Positions 17,994 through 26,754 of a stretch of 64,000 nt of DNA are shown piece after piece. The notes under the pieces are model-generated. The model ran no database searches and was not told where the DNA came from. It worked only from the letters and a program-made list of their open reading frames with translations. Source of the stretch: Chitinophagaceae bacterium (GTDB lineage Bacteria; Bacteroidota; Bacteroidia; Chitinophagales; Chitinophagaceae); assembly GCA_016786885.1 (NCBI GenBank), contig JAEUVO010000064.1:1-64000 (forward strand), written 5' to 3'. Position 1 is the first letter of the stretch. Each line of letters starts with the position of its first letter. Position numbers and translations under genes: made by a program.

Positions 17994-18809
17994 ATGGGTA
18001 ATCACACACTAATAGAGTTTCAAAACATATCTGCGGAACAGGCAGAATTATTGATAGCCGGTTTAAGCAATATTGGTTTTGATGGGTTTGAGGAAGCAGG
18101 CGAAACCCTGAGGGCATTTATCGCTTCAGAAGATTTTGATTCAAGCGCTGTCAAAGAATTAGCCGATAATTATGACTGTTCTTTTACTCAATCTGTGGTT
18201 GAAGAAACGAATTGGAATGCCGTATGGGAATCTAATTTTCAGCCGGTAGTTGTGGAAGATTTTGTGGGCATCCGGGCTGGTTTTCATGAACCAGTTGAAG
18301 GAGTAGAGCATGAACTCATTATTACTCCCAAAATGAGCTTTGGCACAGGTCACCACGCCACTACCTACATGATGATACAACAGATGCGGCAGATTGATTT
18401 TGCGGACAAAACTGTGTTAGACTTTGGTACAGGCACTGCAGTTCTGGCCATTCTTGCCGAAAAAATGAGAGCATCAATAATTACAGCAATTGATAATGAC
18501 GATTGGAGTATTGAGAACTCGATCGAAAATATTGAAAGGAACCATTGCAAAAAGATTCAGCTTATCAAATCAAATTCTATAATACCCAACGGTAATTTCG
18601 ATATCATTTTAGCTAATATTAATAAAAATGTGATACTCGAGAGTCTTCCGGATCTAAAAAATCAGCTTCTTCCCGGAGGCGTATTATTACTTAGTGGATT
18701 ATTGCAAGAGGATAAAACAGATATTTTAACTGTGACTAACAATCTCTTTTTGCAATTGATTGATAAACAGGAAAGGAATAGCTGGATTTGCCTCCAATTT
18801 CAACATTAA
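17994..18809 (+). CDS. prmA: Ribosomal protein L11 methyltransferase
   Basis: SAM-dependent methyltransferase that trimethylates amino groups of ribosomal protein L11. The 271 residues have the small N-terminal substrate-recognition domain (1-60) and the catalytic class I fold: PKMSFGTGHHATTYMM near 110, motif I DFGTGTAVLAILAEK near 140, and motif IV ILANINKNVILE near 205. The ATG at 17994 lies directly behind the pnp terminator, so expression needs read-through or a promoter inside pnp. Confidence 0.9.
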   Translation: MGNHTLIEFQNISAEQAELLIAGLSNIGFDGFEEAGETLRAFIASEDFDSSAVKELADNYDCSFTQSVVEETNWNAVWESNFQPVVVEDFVGIRAGFHEPVEGVEHELIITPKMSFGTGHHATTYMMIQQMRQIDFADKTVLDFGTGTAVLAILAEKMRASIITAIDNDDWSIENSIENIERNHCKKIQLIKSNSIIPNGNFDIILANINKNVILESLPDLKNQLLPGGVLLLSGLLQEDKTDILTVTNNLFLQLIDKQERNSWICLQFQH

Positions 18810-18858
18810 TAGAACATTATCAGGAAGTTAATTTAATGTTATCTATCCCTTTTTTATC

Positions 18859-18866
18859 TACTTTTG
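18859..18866 (+). promoter_or_regulatory. -7 promoter element TACTTTTG for plsY
   Basis: Matches TAnnTTTG in the 101-base gap between prmA and plsY, 44 bases before the plsY ATG. No clear -33 TTG is seen at the usual distance. Confidence 0.45.
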
Positions 18867-18910
18867 TATTCCTGTATGCTTAAAGGCATAATGGGTAACG
18901 ACAAGGTTCT

Positions 18911-19579
18911 ATGAACGAACTATTATTAATTATTCTCGCATATCTGATCGGTAGTGTACCCACTTCTGTATGGGTAAGTAAATCTTTTTTCAACATTGAT
19001 ATTAGAGATTACGGAAGTGGAAATGCCGGTGCTACCAATACTTACCGGGTATTAGGTCCCAGGTGGGGTACTTTTGTTATGGTAATTGATATGCTGAAGG
19101 GCATTGTTGCTGTAAAACTTGCTTTACTTCTCCCTGAATATGCCGATAGTGAGATTAATCTTCAAAACCTCCAGACCGGGTTGGGGCTTGCAGCAGTAGT
19201 GGGACATATTTTCCCGATCTGGGCTGATTTTCGGGGTGGTAAAGGGGTTGCTACATTGTTTGGACTAGTTTTGGGCATTTCCCCCTGGACAGCGCTGAGT
19301 TGTGTTGGAATATTTTCCCTTGTTTTATACTTAACCCGCTTTGTATCCCTTAGTTCAATTTTAGCCAGTATCGCTTTTCCTATATTTATCCTGGTTATTT
19401 TTAACGTAGAGAACCCGGCATACCGGGTATTCGCTATTGCAGTTGCCTTGATGGTCCTCTTAACACACCAGAAAAATATAGGCCGGCTGTTAAGAGGAGA
19501 TGAAAGCAAAGTACCCATATTGAAACATCGTGATCGCAGACGCCAACGACGCAACGAAACTAACCAACACGACGACTAA
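18911..19579 (+). CDS. plsY: Acyl-phosphate:glycerol-3-phosphate acyltransferase
   Basis: Integral membrane enzyme that acylates glycerol-3-phosphate with acyl-phosphate in the first step of phospholipid synthesis. The 222 residues have about five membrane helices and the three PlsY motifs: SGNAGATNTYRVLG near residue 37, GHIFPIWADFRGGKGVAT near 97, and the late LTHQKNIGRLLRG near 190. The C-terminal RHRDRRRQRR-like basic tail is typical in Bacteroidota. Confidence 0.94.
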   Translation: MNELLLIILAYLIGSVPTSVWVSKSFFNIDIRDYGSGNAGATNTYRVLGPRWGTFVMVIDMLKGIVAVKLALLLPEYADSEINLQNLQTGLGLAAVVGHIFPIWADFRGGKGVATLFGLVLGISPWTALSCVGIFSLVLYLTRFVSLSSILASIAFPIFILVIFNVENPAYRVFAIAVALMVLLTHQKNIGRLLRGDESKVPILKHRDRRRQRRNETNQHDD

Positions 19580-19670
19580 ATCGTTAAAAAAATTACCTTA
19601 AAGCAGCAAAAAAATAGTCATTGGACCAACCCGGTATAATGATTGTACGTCATTGTAAAAAACTCATAAA

Positions 19671-20483
19671 ATGATACAGAAGATCACCACTTTTTTTGTT
19701 TTATCTGTGCTCATCATTGCTTGTTCAAAAAATGCTTTGACAGGTAAGAACCAGCTAACCTTGTTGCCTGAATCAGAATTACAAGCTATGGCCACAACTC
19801 AGTATGCACAGTTTCTTTCAACTAATAAAGTTGTAGCAACAACAAATAACAGAGATGCAGAAATGGTAAAAAGAGTAGGTCAGCGTATAGTTGGATCAGT
19901 TGAAAAATTCTATGCTGAAAAAGGAATGACCGACAAACTGGCCGGATTTAAATGGGAAACCAATCTGGTGGATGATAAAACGGTGAACGCCTGGTGTATG
20001 CCGGGTGGAAAAATAGTAGTCTATACCGGTATTTTACCAGTTACTCAAAATGAGGCCGCATTGGCAGCCGTAATGGGCCATGAGGTTTCACATGCTTTAT
20101 TGCAACATGGTAACCAGCGAATGAGTCAAGGCTTATTACAACAACTGGGTGGTGTTGCATTGGCAGTTGCTGTTGCTAATAAACCACAGGAAACACAAAA
20201 TCTATTTATGACGGCATATGGTGCAGGATCAACAGTCGGTATCATGCTGCCTTTCTCCAGAAAGCATGAACTGGAAGCCGACAGGTATGGATTGATTTTC
20301 ACAGCTATGGCGGGTTACAACCCGCAAGAAGCAATAGGTCTTTGGGAAAGGATGGAAAAACTATCCGCCGGGCAAAAACCGCCGGAATTCCTGAGCACTC
20401 ACCCTGCAGAAGGCCGCAGAATTGATCAATTAAAGAAATATATGCCCGAAGCTTTGCAATATTATAAGCCTGTTGGTAACTGA
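19671..20483 (+). CDS. M48 family zinc metalloprotease lipoprotein
   Basis: Periplasmic metalloprotease of the LoiP/BepA/Oma1 group, expected to degrade misfolded envelope proteins. The 270 residues begin with a lipoprotein signal (lipobox LIIACS, Cys18). They carry the zinc motif HEVSH (His137, Glu138, His141) and the third ligand in HELEADRYG (Glu202). The late LSTHPAEGRRIDQLK is also conserved in the family. No TPR domain follows, unlike BepA, so LoiP-like is the better comparison. A strong terminator follows the stop. Confidence 0.9.
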   Translation: MIQKITTFFVLSVLIIACSKNALTGKNQLTLLPESELQAMATTQYAQFLSTNKVVATTNNRDAEMVKRVGQRIVGSVEKFYAEKGMTDKLAGFKWETNLVDDKTVNAWCMPGGKIVVYTGILPVTQNEAALAAVMGHEVSHALLQHGNQRMSQGLLQQLGGVALAVAVANKPQETQNLFMTAYGAGSTVGIMLPFSRKHELEADRYGLIFTAMAGYNPQEAIGLWERMEKLSAGQKPPEFLSTHPAEGRRIDQLKKYMPEALQYYKPVGN

Positions 20484-20505
20484 TTTACAGGTTTTCATAT
20501 AAAAA

Positions 20506-20537
20506 GCCCGTTCAAACTCTCAGTGAACGGGTTTTTT
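20506..20537 (+). terminator. Intrinsic terminator after the M48 protease gene
   Basis: Stem CCCGTTCA (20507-20514) / TGAACGGG (20524-20531), nine-base loop, then six T. Confidence 0.85.
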
Positions 20538-20572
20538 ATTGATTTGGTGTAGAAAATACACGGTAAAATGTG

Positions 20573-20580
20573 TACCTTTG
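20573..20580 (+). promoter_or_regulatory. -7 promoter element TACCTTTG for the DUF3052-like gene
   Basis: Perfect TAnnTTTG match just after the upstream terminator and 83 bases before the ATG at 20664. The nearest TTTG (20543-20546) is 26 bases upstream, longer than usual. Confidence 0.5.
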
Positions 20581-20663
20581 CCCTCCCTGCTTTTGAGAAC
20601 TCTTTCAGCTTACTGTCCTCTTATCCGGAATGCTGAATGAAACCTTTAAAATAGCTTCTAAGT

Positions 20664-21110
20664 ATGTCACAAACTGTTTTTGAAAAGTTACAACTGGCAG
20701 ACGAAAAGAATCTTCTAATTCAGGGTTTGCCCTCTTCCATCGAGAAACAATTCAGCAAATTATCATTCTGCAAAAACATGACACCGTTACTTAAGTCTCG
20801 GAAAATTGATTTTGCTTTAGTATTCGCTGTTAGCGAAAATCAGCTGAATGGTATTCTGAAGGATGTGATGCCTTCTTTAAAAGACGGCTCAAAATTCTGG
20901 GTTGCTTACCCCAAAACCACTTCAAAGATCGTTACCGATCTTAACCGTGAATGCAGCTGGAACCGCCTCACTTGTGAAGGCTACGAAAGTATTGAAAGGA
21001 TAGAACTGGATCATGTTTGGAGCGCCATGCGTTTCACAAGGGGTGAAAACATCCGGGGTGAAGAAATGGTTTCTTCCCGCAAAAGGCAAGCTGCCGCTGT
21101 TGCAGAATAA
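20664..21110 (+). CDS. DUF3052-like protein
   Basis: The 148-residue cytoplasmic protein resembles the DUF3052 family. It begins VFEKLQLADEKNLLIQGLP like the family's opening KLGI-like stretch, and has the central SKFWVAYPKTTSKIVTDLNR and the C-terminal IELDHVWSAMRFTRG block. These equal the family's W-V-x-[WY]-P-K and D-x-x-W-S-x-[LM]-[KR]-F motifs. Function is unknown. An intrinsic terminator follows. Confidence 0.7.
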   Translation: MSQTVFEKLQLADEKNLLIQGLPSSIEKQFSKLSFCKNMTPLLKSRKIDFALVFAVSENQLNGILKDVMPSLKDGSKFWVAYPKTTSKIVTDLNRECSWNRLTCEGYESIERIELDHVWSAMRFTRGENIRGEEMVSSRKRQAAAVAE

Positions 21111-21134
21111 TTTATTTTAATTCAAATTGTATTT

Positions 21135-21168
21135 AGGTTTGTCATTAATTGACAAACCTTTTTATTTT
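21135..21168 (+). terminator. Intrinsic terminator between the DUF3052-like and CYTH genes
   Basis: Ten-base stem AGGTTTGTCA (21135-21144) / TGACAAACCT (21150-21159), loop TTAAT, followed by TTTTATTTT. It ends directly before the ATG of the CYTH gene at 21169, the same arrangement as at pnp-prmA. Confidence 0.8.
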
Positions 21169-21687
21169 ATGGCTTTCCTGAATATAGAGATCAAGGCAAG
21201 AGCAGTAAATAGTGAGTATGTGCGCAATTATCTTTTGTCCAATGGTGGACAATTCAAGGGAACGGACGAGCAGACTGACACTTACTTTAATGTTCCCAAC
21301 GGACGTTTGAAACTTCGGGAGGGGAATATTGAAAACAATCTCATCTTTTATGAAAGAAATAACCAGGCAGGACCCAAAAGTTCGCATTTTCAGCTAGTGA
21401 AGGTGGAAGACGCTGCCGGGCTAAAAGATGCTTTATCAAATGCGAACGGAATAAAAGTAGTCGTAAAGAAAAGAAGAGAAATCTATTTTATTAACAATGT
21501 AAAATTTCACATCGACGAAGTACCCGGGTTAGGTGATTTTATAGAGATTGAAGCAGGCAATATTCTTGCCGATTTATCTGAAAAAGAACTGAAATATCAA
21601 TGTGATTTTTATATCAGCGTACTTGGAATAAAAGAAGAAGATTTAATTAATCTGTCATATAGCGATATGCTGCTTGCCACGAATTAA
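21169..21687 (+). CDS. CYTH-domain protein (class IV adenylate cyclase-like)
   Basis: The 172 residues form a CYTH (CyaB/thiamine triphosphatase) tunnel fold. The family's ExExK signature appears as NIEIKAR at residues 5-11, followed by QTDTYFNVPNGRLKLRE, LIFYERNN, VVVKKRREIYF and FHIDEVPGLGDFIEIE. Members cyclise ATP or cleave triphosphates; which applies here is not clear. The ATG at 21169 is chosen over one 14 codons upstream because the upstream part lies in a terminator hairpin. The stop overlaps that of convergent dnaG by three bases. Confidence 0.82.
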   Translation: MAFLNIEIKARAVNSEYVRNYLLSNGGQFKGTDEQTDTYFNVPNGRLKLREGNIENNLIFYERNNQAGPKSSHFQLVKVEDAAGLKDALSNANGIKVVVKKRREIYFINNVKFHIDEVPGLGDFIEIEAGNILADLSEKELKYQCDFYISVLGIKEEDLINLSYSDMLLATN

Positions 21688-23717
21688 CGAATAATTACTG
21701 CACCCATCTTTTTTGTCAATTCCATTTCCATATGTTTCAGATGATCATGTGTCTGATGCAGCATATGAAATTCTTCAGTAGTATGTTCCTTTTCCAGGTC
21801 AAACTGGTTTTCCAGCAACATTCGTTTTATTTTCCTGAGTTTGAGATAATTAATGACAGAATCAACCTCTTCATTTGTTTTATCCTCATCCATTTTCAGA
21901 AACCCCATCAGTTGGTCATTATTTTCAGGTGAGACTGTTTTGATAAAATCTTCATAGGATTGCTCAAAAAGTCTTTTTTGATAACCGCTTGCCTGGCTGA
22001 ATTCCCTTCGCCAGTGCTCACTTTCCTCGTAGGGGAAATTTAGTAATGATACAGAAAAAGCGCTAAGTTTCGTATCAGGATGATGTATAAAATAACTCCT
22101 GTTAGCTACAGACGGATTCTCTTGTAGCAATTCCTTAAACACAGCAATAAGCCTGATCACATCTGTATTGTCAAGAAGGCTATCATCCACCATTTCTTCA
22201 ATAATATGTTCAGCAATCAGTTTCTTATCATCCCACTTTCTTATCCCGTATTCCAGTAATATTCTTGCTATCTCTTTCTCCTGCAGGTCATCTTTAAAAA
22301 GCAGGTTGAATGTAGCTTCATCATAATTTGTTTGCTCTGCTTGTTTTGCATTTTGTTCAAACTGTTTTGCTTCTTCGAAAGGCAGTTTTTTCTCCATCGT
22401 GGAGATGCGGTCCCGGATAAATTTATTAACGAGTGCATGTAACCCTGCTTCGTCGATCTTCAGCACTTCTGCACATTGTTTGATATAATCCTGCTGCTTT
22501 GTAAAGTCTTCTGCTTTATTGATCCTGGAAATCGTTTCTGCCATCCGGTTAACTACTTCCGACTTTTTCACTGAATCATTACCAGCATCTTTCAGTGCCA
22601 CCTCCAACTGGAATAGAATAAAATCTTTCTTGCTCTTTTGGACAAACTGTGTAAAAGCACCTGCACCGACTTTATTTACATAACTGTCGGGATCTTCTTT
22701 ATCTGGTATCAGTACCAGTTTAACATTCAGTCCCTCTTCCAGTGCAAGATCCAGCCCTCTTAAAGCAGCTTTTACACCTGCAGCATCACCATCATAAATT
22801 ATGGTAAGATTGTTTGTGTATTTCTTCACAAGCCGCAATTGATCGGGGGTGAGGGAGGTGCCGCCACTTGCCACAACATTTTCAATGCCGGCCTGGTGCA
22901 AAGAAATCACATCTGTATACCCTTCTACCAGGAGGCATTCATCTGCTTTATCAATAGCCTGCCGGGCAAAGTAAGACCCATAAAGAATTTTACTTTTGAT
23001 GTATATCTCATTCTCCGGCGTATTGATATACTTAGGAGCTTTGTCGTTACTTTTTAATATCCTTGCTCCAAACCCTACTACTTTACCGCTGTGGTTGTGA
23101 ACAGGGAAAATTACACGACCTCTGTAATTATCTACCAATTGATCATTTCGATTGGCTACCAGACCAGACTTTATTAGTAGCTCTGTGTTATATTGTTTGG
23201 CAATAGCTTCTCTTGTAAAACTATCCCGTTGCTCCGGGGAATAACCCAACTGGAATTTTTTGATAATATCTTCTCTGAACCCTCTTTCTTTAAAATAAGC
23301 AAGCCCGACATCTTGCCCTTCCTCTGTTTCAAAAAGCATACGGCTAAAAAACTGCTGTGCAAAACTGTTGATGATAAACAGGCTGTCTGCAGCCAGCATC
23401 TGCTGACGCTGTTCGTCATTTACAAATGTTTCCTCGATCTCAATTCCGTAGCGATTAGCCAGCCATTTCAGGGCTTCCACATAACTGTATTTCTCATGCT
23501 CCATGATGAAGCTGACCGTATTGCCGCTTTTTCCACAACCAAAACACTTATAGATTTCTTTACTTGGAGAGACTGTAAATGAAGGGGTTTTCTCATTATG
23601 GAAAGGACAAAGGCCAAGGTAGTTGGTACCTCTTTTCTTCAACTTTACAAAACTGCCGATCACATCAATAATATCAATGCGGCCTAGTATCTGCTGTATA
23701 GTATTTGGAGCGATCAT
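21684..23717 (-). CDS. dnaG: DNA primase
   Basis: Synthesises RNA primers at replication forks. The 677 residues have the N-terminal CHC2 zinc-binding domain (Cys37, His40, Cys58, Cys61 in LCPFHNEKTPSF and YKCFGCGKSG), then the TOPRIM core with LLVEGYTDVISLHQ near 265 and IIYDGDAAG near 310, and a long helical C-terminal part that would bind the helicase. The length is normal for Bacteroidota. It converges with the CYTH gene and is divergent from the secreted protein gene at 23825. Confidence 0.96.
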   Translation of the reverse strand: MIAPNTIQQILGRIDIIDVIGSFVKLKKRGTNYLGLCPFHNEKTPSFTVSPSKEIYKCFGCGKSGNTVSFIMEHEKYSYVEALKWLANRYGIEIEETFVNDEQRQQMLAADSLFIINSFAQQFFSRMLFETEEGQDVGLAYFKERGFREDIIKKFQLGYSPEQRDSFTREAIAKQYNTELLIKSGLVANRNDQLVDNYRGRVIFPVHNHSGKVVGFGARILKSNDKAPKYINTPENEIYIKSKILYGSYFARQAIDKADECLLVEGYTDVISLHQAGIENVVASGGTSLTPDQLRLVKKYTNNLTIIYDGDAAGVKAALRGLDLALEEGLNVKLVLIPDKEDPDSYVNKVGAGAFTQFVQKSKKDFILFQLEVALKDAGNDSVKKSEVVNRMAETISRINKAEDFTKQQDYIKQCAEVLKIDEAGLHALVNKFIRDRISTMEKKLPFEEAKQFEQNAKQAEQTNYDEATFNLLFKDDLQEKEIARILLEYGIRKWDDKKLIAEHIIEEMVDDSLLDNTDVIRLIAVFKELLQENPSVANRSYFIHHPDTKLSAFSVSLLNFPYEESEHWRREFSQASGYQKRLFEQSYEDFIKTVSPENNDQLMGFLKMDEDKTNEEVDSVINYLKLRKIKRMLLENQFDLEKEHTTEEFHMLHQTHDHLKHMEMELTKKMGAVIIR

Positions 23718-23824
23718 GAATGGAGCGGCAAGTTATCGAATTTAAAAATCTGAACCCCCGACTGGCTGCTTTATTGATCAAAAAAAACTACATTTATTGC
23801 TGCCACAACCTTAAAACACCTGGT

Positions 23825-25039
23825 ATGAAATTCATCTTTTCACTTTTTTTGCTGAGTCTTAGTTTGTTCGCTATTGCTCAGCCCTCAGAGGCTGAAATAA
23901 GAAAACAACTGACAAACGCAGGAACAAAATCAATTAAATTCTCGAAATCAACGGGCACCCGCCAATGGAACAGTGATATAGGTAACTGGGAATGGGTAAG
24001 AGGAGTAGAGGTGATAAGAAAGAGTGATTATCCCGGAATTGACCTGGTCGTCATTGGAGATGTAGTTTACCAATATACAGGAGTTGGTAAATACAGCTAT
24101 TGGAAATTCCGCACCATCAGCAACCAGTATCTTGGCATTCCCAATCCAACAACTGCTGAAATAAAAAACTTCCTGGGAAAGGATTGGCAAAAATTTTATG
24201 GCTATTATTTTCAAAAAATAATAAAAGAGCATACTGAACCATCATTAGCTGATGATCCAAAATGGTTTTGGCACACTCCTAATTCAGTTGAATTTAAAAT
24301 GAAACTGAAATTTGATCATATCATCAGCTATACCGAGGTAGAAACAGTAGAAACGATATGGAATGTCAGGCTCTACAGGGATGACCCCAAAGGCGAATGG
24401 AAGAACTTTATTGCACACAGAAGCCAGGAAGCCTCTGAAAGTAAGATTACAGGTGTGCAAAAATATACTATGGATCAGGTGAAGGATCTGGAAAAACAAA
24501 CTCTTGCCTTTACCATGTCTGAGCAGAAAGCAAAGCAAGACGCTGCAAATCTTACCAAATCGATAGCAGTTCCGGCATTTACAAATGCCGAAGAAATGGT
24601 CAGGTTTATTCATAACATTTTGCGTCATGGCACTCCTGACCAGTTCAGGGCTGTAATGTTACAGGTATTGGCATCCGGTTTTTTTGTGGAAGGAAGTACT
24701 GTTCAATTACAGTCAGTACAGGAACAGAATCTTGCTAATGTAATAACAGCCGCTTATAATAATAAAGCTACTTATAAGATGATGTATTGTGAAAAGCCTT
24801 CTTTTAAAGTTGAAAACTGGGGCAATAGTGCCACGAGGAAGACCATTACAATTACAGGTGCTGTCAACAATTGTAACACCCAATTTACCATTGATCGGAT
24901 GGCTATTGGATATATAGAAGGCGTTGCACAAACAAAACTAGTAATACTTGAATATGGCATCTATGTCAGGCAGGACCAGGATGCTATCAATTTTGTCAAT
25001 TCATTTTCCGATCGGAGGAAACTTTGCCCAAATGATTAA
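23825..25039 (+). CDS. Secreted protein of unknown function
   Basis: The 404-residue product has a Sec signal peptide (MKFIFSLFLLSLSLFAIAQ, cleavage after the AIAQ region) and no lipobox. The mature part has a Trp/Tyr/Lys-rich N-terminal domain and a later region (about 300-400) with alternating strands. I recognise no enzyme motif. An in-frame ATG 35 codons upstream would bury the signal peptide, so the start at 23825 is preferred. It is followed by another secreted protein 85 bases on. Confidence 0.6.
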   Translation: MKFIFSLFLLSLSLFAIAQPSEAEIRKQLTNAGTKSIKFSKSTGTRQWNSDIGNWEWVRGVEVIRKSDYPGIDLVVIGDVVYQYTGVGKYSYWKFRTISNQYLGIPNPTTAEIKNFLGKDWQKFYGYYFQKIIKEHTEPSLADDPKWFWHTPNSVEFKMKLKFDHIISYTEVETVETIWNVRLYRDDPKGEWKNFIAHRSQEASESKITGVQKYTMDQVKDLEKQTLAFTMSEQKAKQDAANLTKSIAVPAFTNAEEMVRFIHNILRHGTPDQFRAVMLQVLASGFFVEGSTVQLQSVQEQNLANVITAAYNNKATYKMMYCEKPSFKVENWGNSATRKTITITGAVNNCNTQFTIDRMAIGYIEGVAQTKLVILEYGIYVRQDQDAINFVNSFSDRRKLCPND

Positions 25040-25124
25040 CAATAATATTTAACAAAAGCACCTAAATTATTTGACCCCGATTAAACGGAGGACGATTAGA
25101 TATGTCTCATACCAAACTTTTTTT

Positions 25125-26042
25125 ATGAAATCATATCTGAAAATTCTGCCCTTTGTGCTGGTGTTAGCCTTATCATCAGCAAAAACTAAAGCCCAGACCA
25201 ATCCGGCCGACTCAACCGGGGTTCCTGGAGATAATTTTGACCTCCAGGGAGCTCTCCAAATGTTCCAAAAAGCCTCTTCGCCGGAAGACTTTGAGAGACT
25301 CATCAATTCTCAGGATAATAATGTTAACAACCTTGACCTGAATGGAGATGGTGAAACAGATTATATAAAAGTGATTGATAAAATGGACGGGGAAGTTCAT
25401 GCTTTTGTATTGCAGGTTCCCGTTTCAGAAAAGGAGAGCCAGGATATTGCAGTGATAGAGCTTGAGAAAACAGGCGATACAACCGCTATACTCCAAATTA
25501 TTGGCGATGAAGACATATACGGAGAACAGGTAATAATTGAACCTGATGGAGGTGGAGAAGATGGTGCTTATATCAATTGGAGTAACAATAGCAATCTTAG
25601 TGGCCCTAATGCAGGCTATGAGAACACCTATTTACCAAGAATTGTTGTAAATGTCTGGTTTTGGACTTCTGTGCGGTTTGTATATACTCCTGTTTACAGG
25701 CCATGGATATCTCCCTGGCGCTGGAGGTATTATCCAACCTGGTGGAGACCATGGAGACCGCTTCACTGGCATGTATGGCATCCAAGAAGGGTACACTACC
25801 ATACCGGTTTTGTTGTTGTTCACACACATAGGGTGGGCAGGGCTCACAGGGTTTACACACCTTACCGGTCTACTTCTGTAACAGTAAGGACCCGTCATTC
25901 AGTGGCCGTAAATAATTACAGGGTTAGCCGTTCAAGAACATCCGTTACCGGCCCAAGAGGAAAGACAACCACTGTCAAAAAAACAACAGTTACCGGGCCA
26001 AGGGGCAATAAAGCGACAAAAGTAAAAGTAAAGAGACACTAA
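25125..26042 (+). CDS. Secreted protein with Trp/Arg/His/Pro-rich low-complexity segment
   Basis: The 305-residue product has a signal peptide (start MKSYLKILPF, cleavage near TKAQ). Residues 60-80 carry an EF-hand-like loop LDLNGDGETDY. Residues about 170-240 are extremely rich in Trp, Arg, His, Tyr and Pro (runs such as YRPWISPWRWRYYPTWW). The C-terminus has two copies of VTGPRGxxTTVKK/VTGPRGNKATK, strongly basic. It is likely an exported cell-surface or matrix protein. The ATG at 25125 is chosen because the longer frame hides the signal peptide. A palindromic terminator follows. Confidence 0.6.
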   Translation: MKSYLKILPFVLVLALSSAKTKAQTNPADSTGVPGDNFDLQGALQMFQKASSPEDFERLINSQDNNVNNLDLNGDGETDYIKVIDKMDGEVHAFVLQVPVSEKESQDIAVIELEKTGDTTAILQIIGDEDIYGEQVIIEPDGGGEDGAYINWSNNSNLSGPNAGYENTYLPRIVVNVWFWTSVRFVYTPVYRPWISPWRWRYYPTWWRPWRPLHWHVWHPRRVHYHTGFVVVHTHRVGRAHRVYTPYRSTSVTVRTRHSVAVNNYRVSRSRTSVTGPRGKTTTVKKTTVTGPRGNKATKVKVKRH

Positions 26043-26063
26043 TAAAGCTATTTTCTGGTATGA

Positions 26064-26100
26064 ATGCACAGGTAGTACTACCTGTGCATTTCTTTTTTAT
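26064..26100 (+). terminator. Intrinsic terminator with perfect 26-base palindrome
   Basis: Bases 26064-26089 are a perfect palindrome (arm ATGCACAGGTAGT and its complement), followed by a T-rich tract. It would form an 11-bp stem with a tetraloop behind the Trp-rich protein gene. Confidence 0.8.
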
Positions 26101-26251
26101 AAATACATTGAACAAATATTTGATTTTATCTAAAATGGTATTAATTTACTAAAACTGAAACTCACCTCTCTGAATCCAACACCCGGGAAAATCTGCCAGC
26201 TACAGGCAGTTTACAGTTCTTTATTTTTTAACACCCAAAAAATTAAATCCC

Positions 26252-26632
26252 ATGGTACAGGTAGACATCTCACAGCTCTCAGCGGAGTGCAACGCCTGGA
26301 GAGAGCAGCTCCGCAACTATCGTGAAGAACTCACACAAGACGAAAACAAGATCCGCCAGGTGGCTGGTCAACAACTCTCCAAAGACCAACTACAAGAAGT
26401 AGAACATCTCCACAACCAGTTTCACATTCAGCTGATCAACATTCATGACCTCAAGCAATCTGTCAAGATTCATGACCGAAAAATGAATTTTGAGCAGTCT
26501 GTTTTTAATGGTACCGCAAATGAAGATACTCTCGGACGCCATGAAAATTTGCAGGAAGAATACCAGTCGCTGGAGCAGAAACTCAATGATCTTAGAAACG
26601 AATTCAATGATTTCCTTTCACGAACGCAATAA
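26252..26632 (+). CDS. Small coiled-coil protein of unknown function
   Basis: The 126 residues lack a signal peptide and are almost entirely helical with heptad patterns, rich in Gln, Glu, Asn and Leu (for example LRNYREELTQDENKIRQV and LEQKLNDLRNEFNDFL). No family is recognised. It lies alone on the plus strand between a terminator and the EF-G-like gene, 122 bases upstream of the latter. Confidence 0.65.
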   Translation: MVQVDISQLSAECNAWREQLRNYREELTQDENKIRQVAGQQLSKDQLQEVEHLHNQFHIQLINIHDLKQSVKIHDRKMNFEQSVFNGTANEDTLGRHENLQEEYQSLEQKLNDLRNEFNDFLSRTQ

Positions 26633-26754
26633 GTTGTAAACACAGGCACCTGACTTTAATCACCTTAGAGCCTAACCGGGTTCATAAGATAATTTCCTGT
26701 CCTTTTGAAGATTTGTAAATGACAACACAATTTCTTCACTATAAATTATTTGCT

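Noticed and set aside
21134..21141. TAGGTTTG box before the CYTH gene
   Set aside because: It matches the -7 consensus but lies inside the arm of a strong terminator hairpin, so the match is more likely accidental.
23193..23582. 129-codon open frame on the plus strand
   Set aside because: Antisense to the dnaG zinc and catalytic domains, with no independent promoter or motif.
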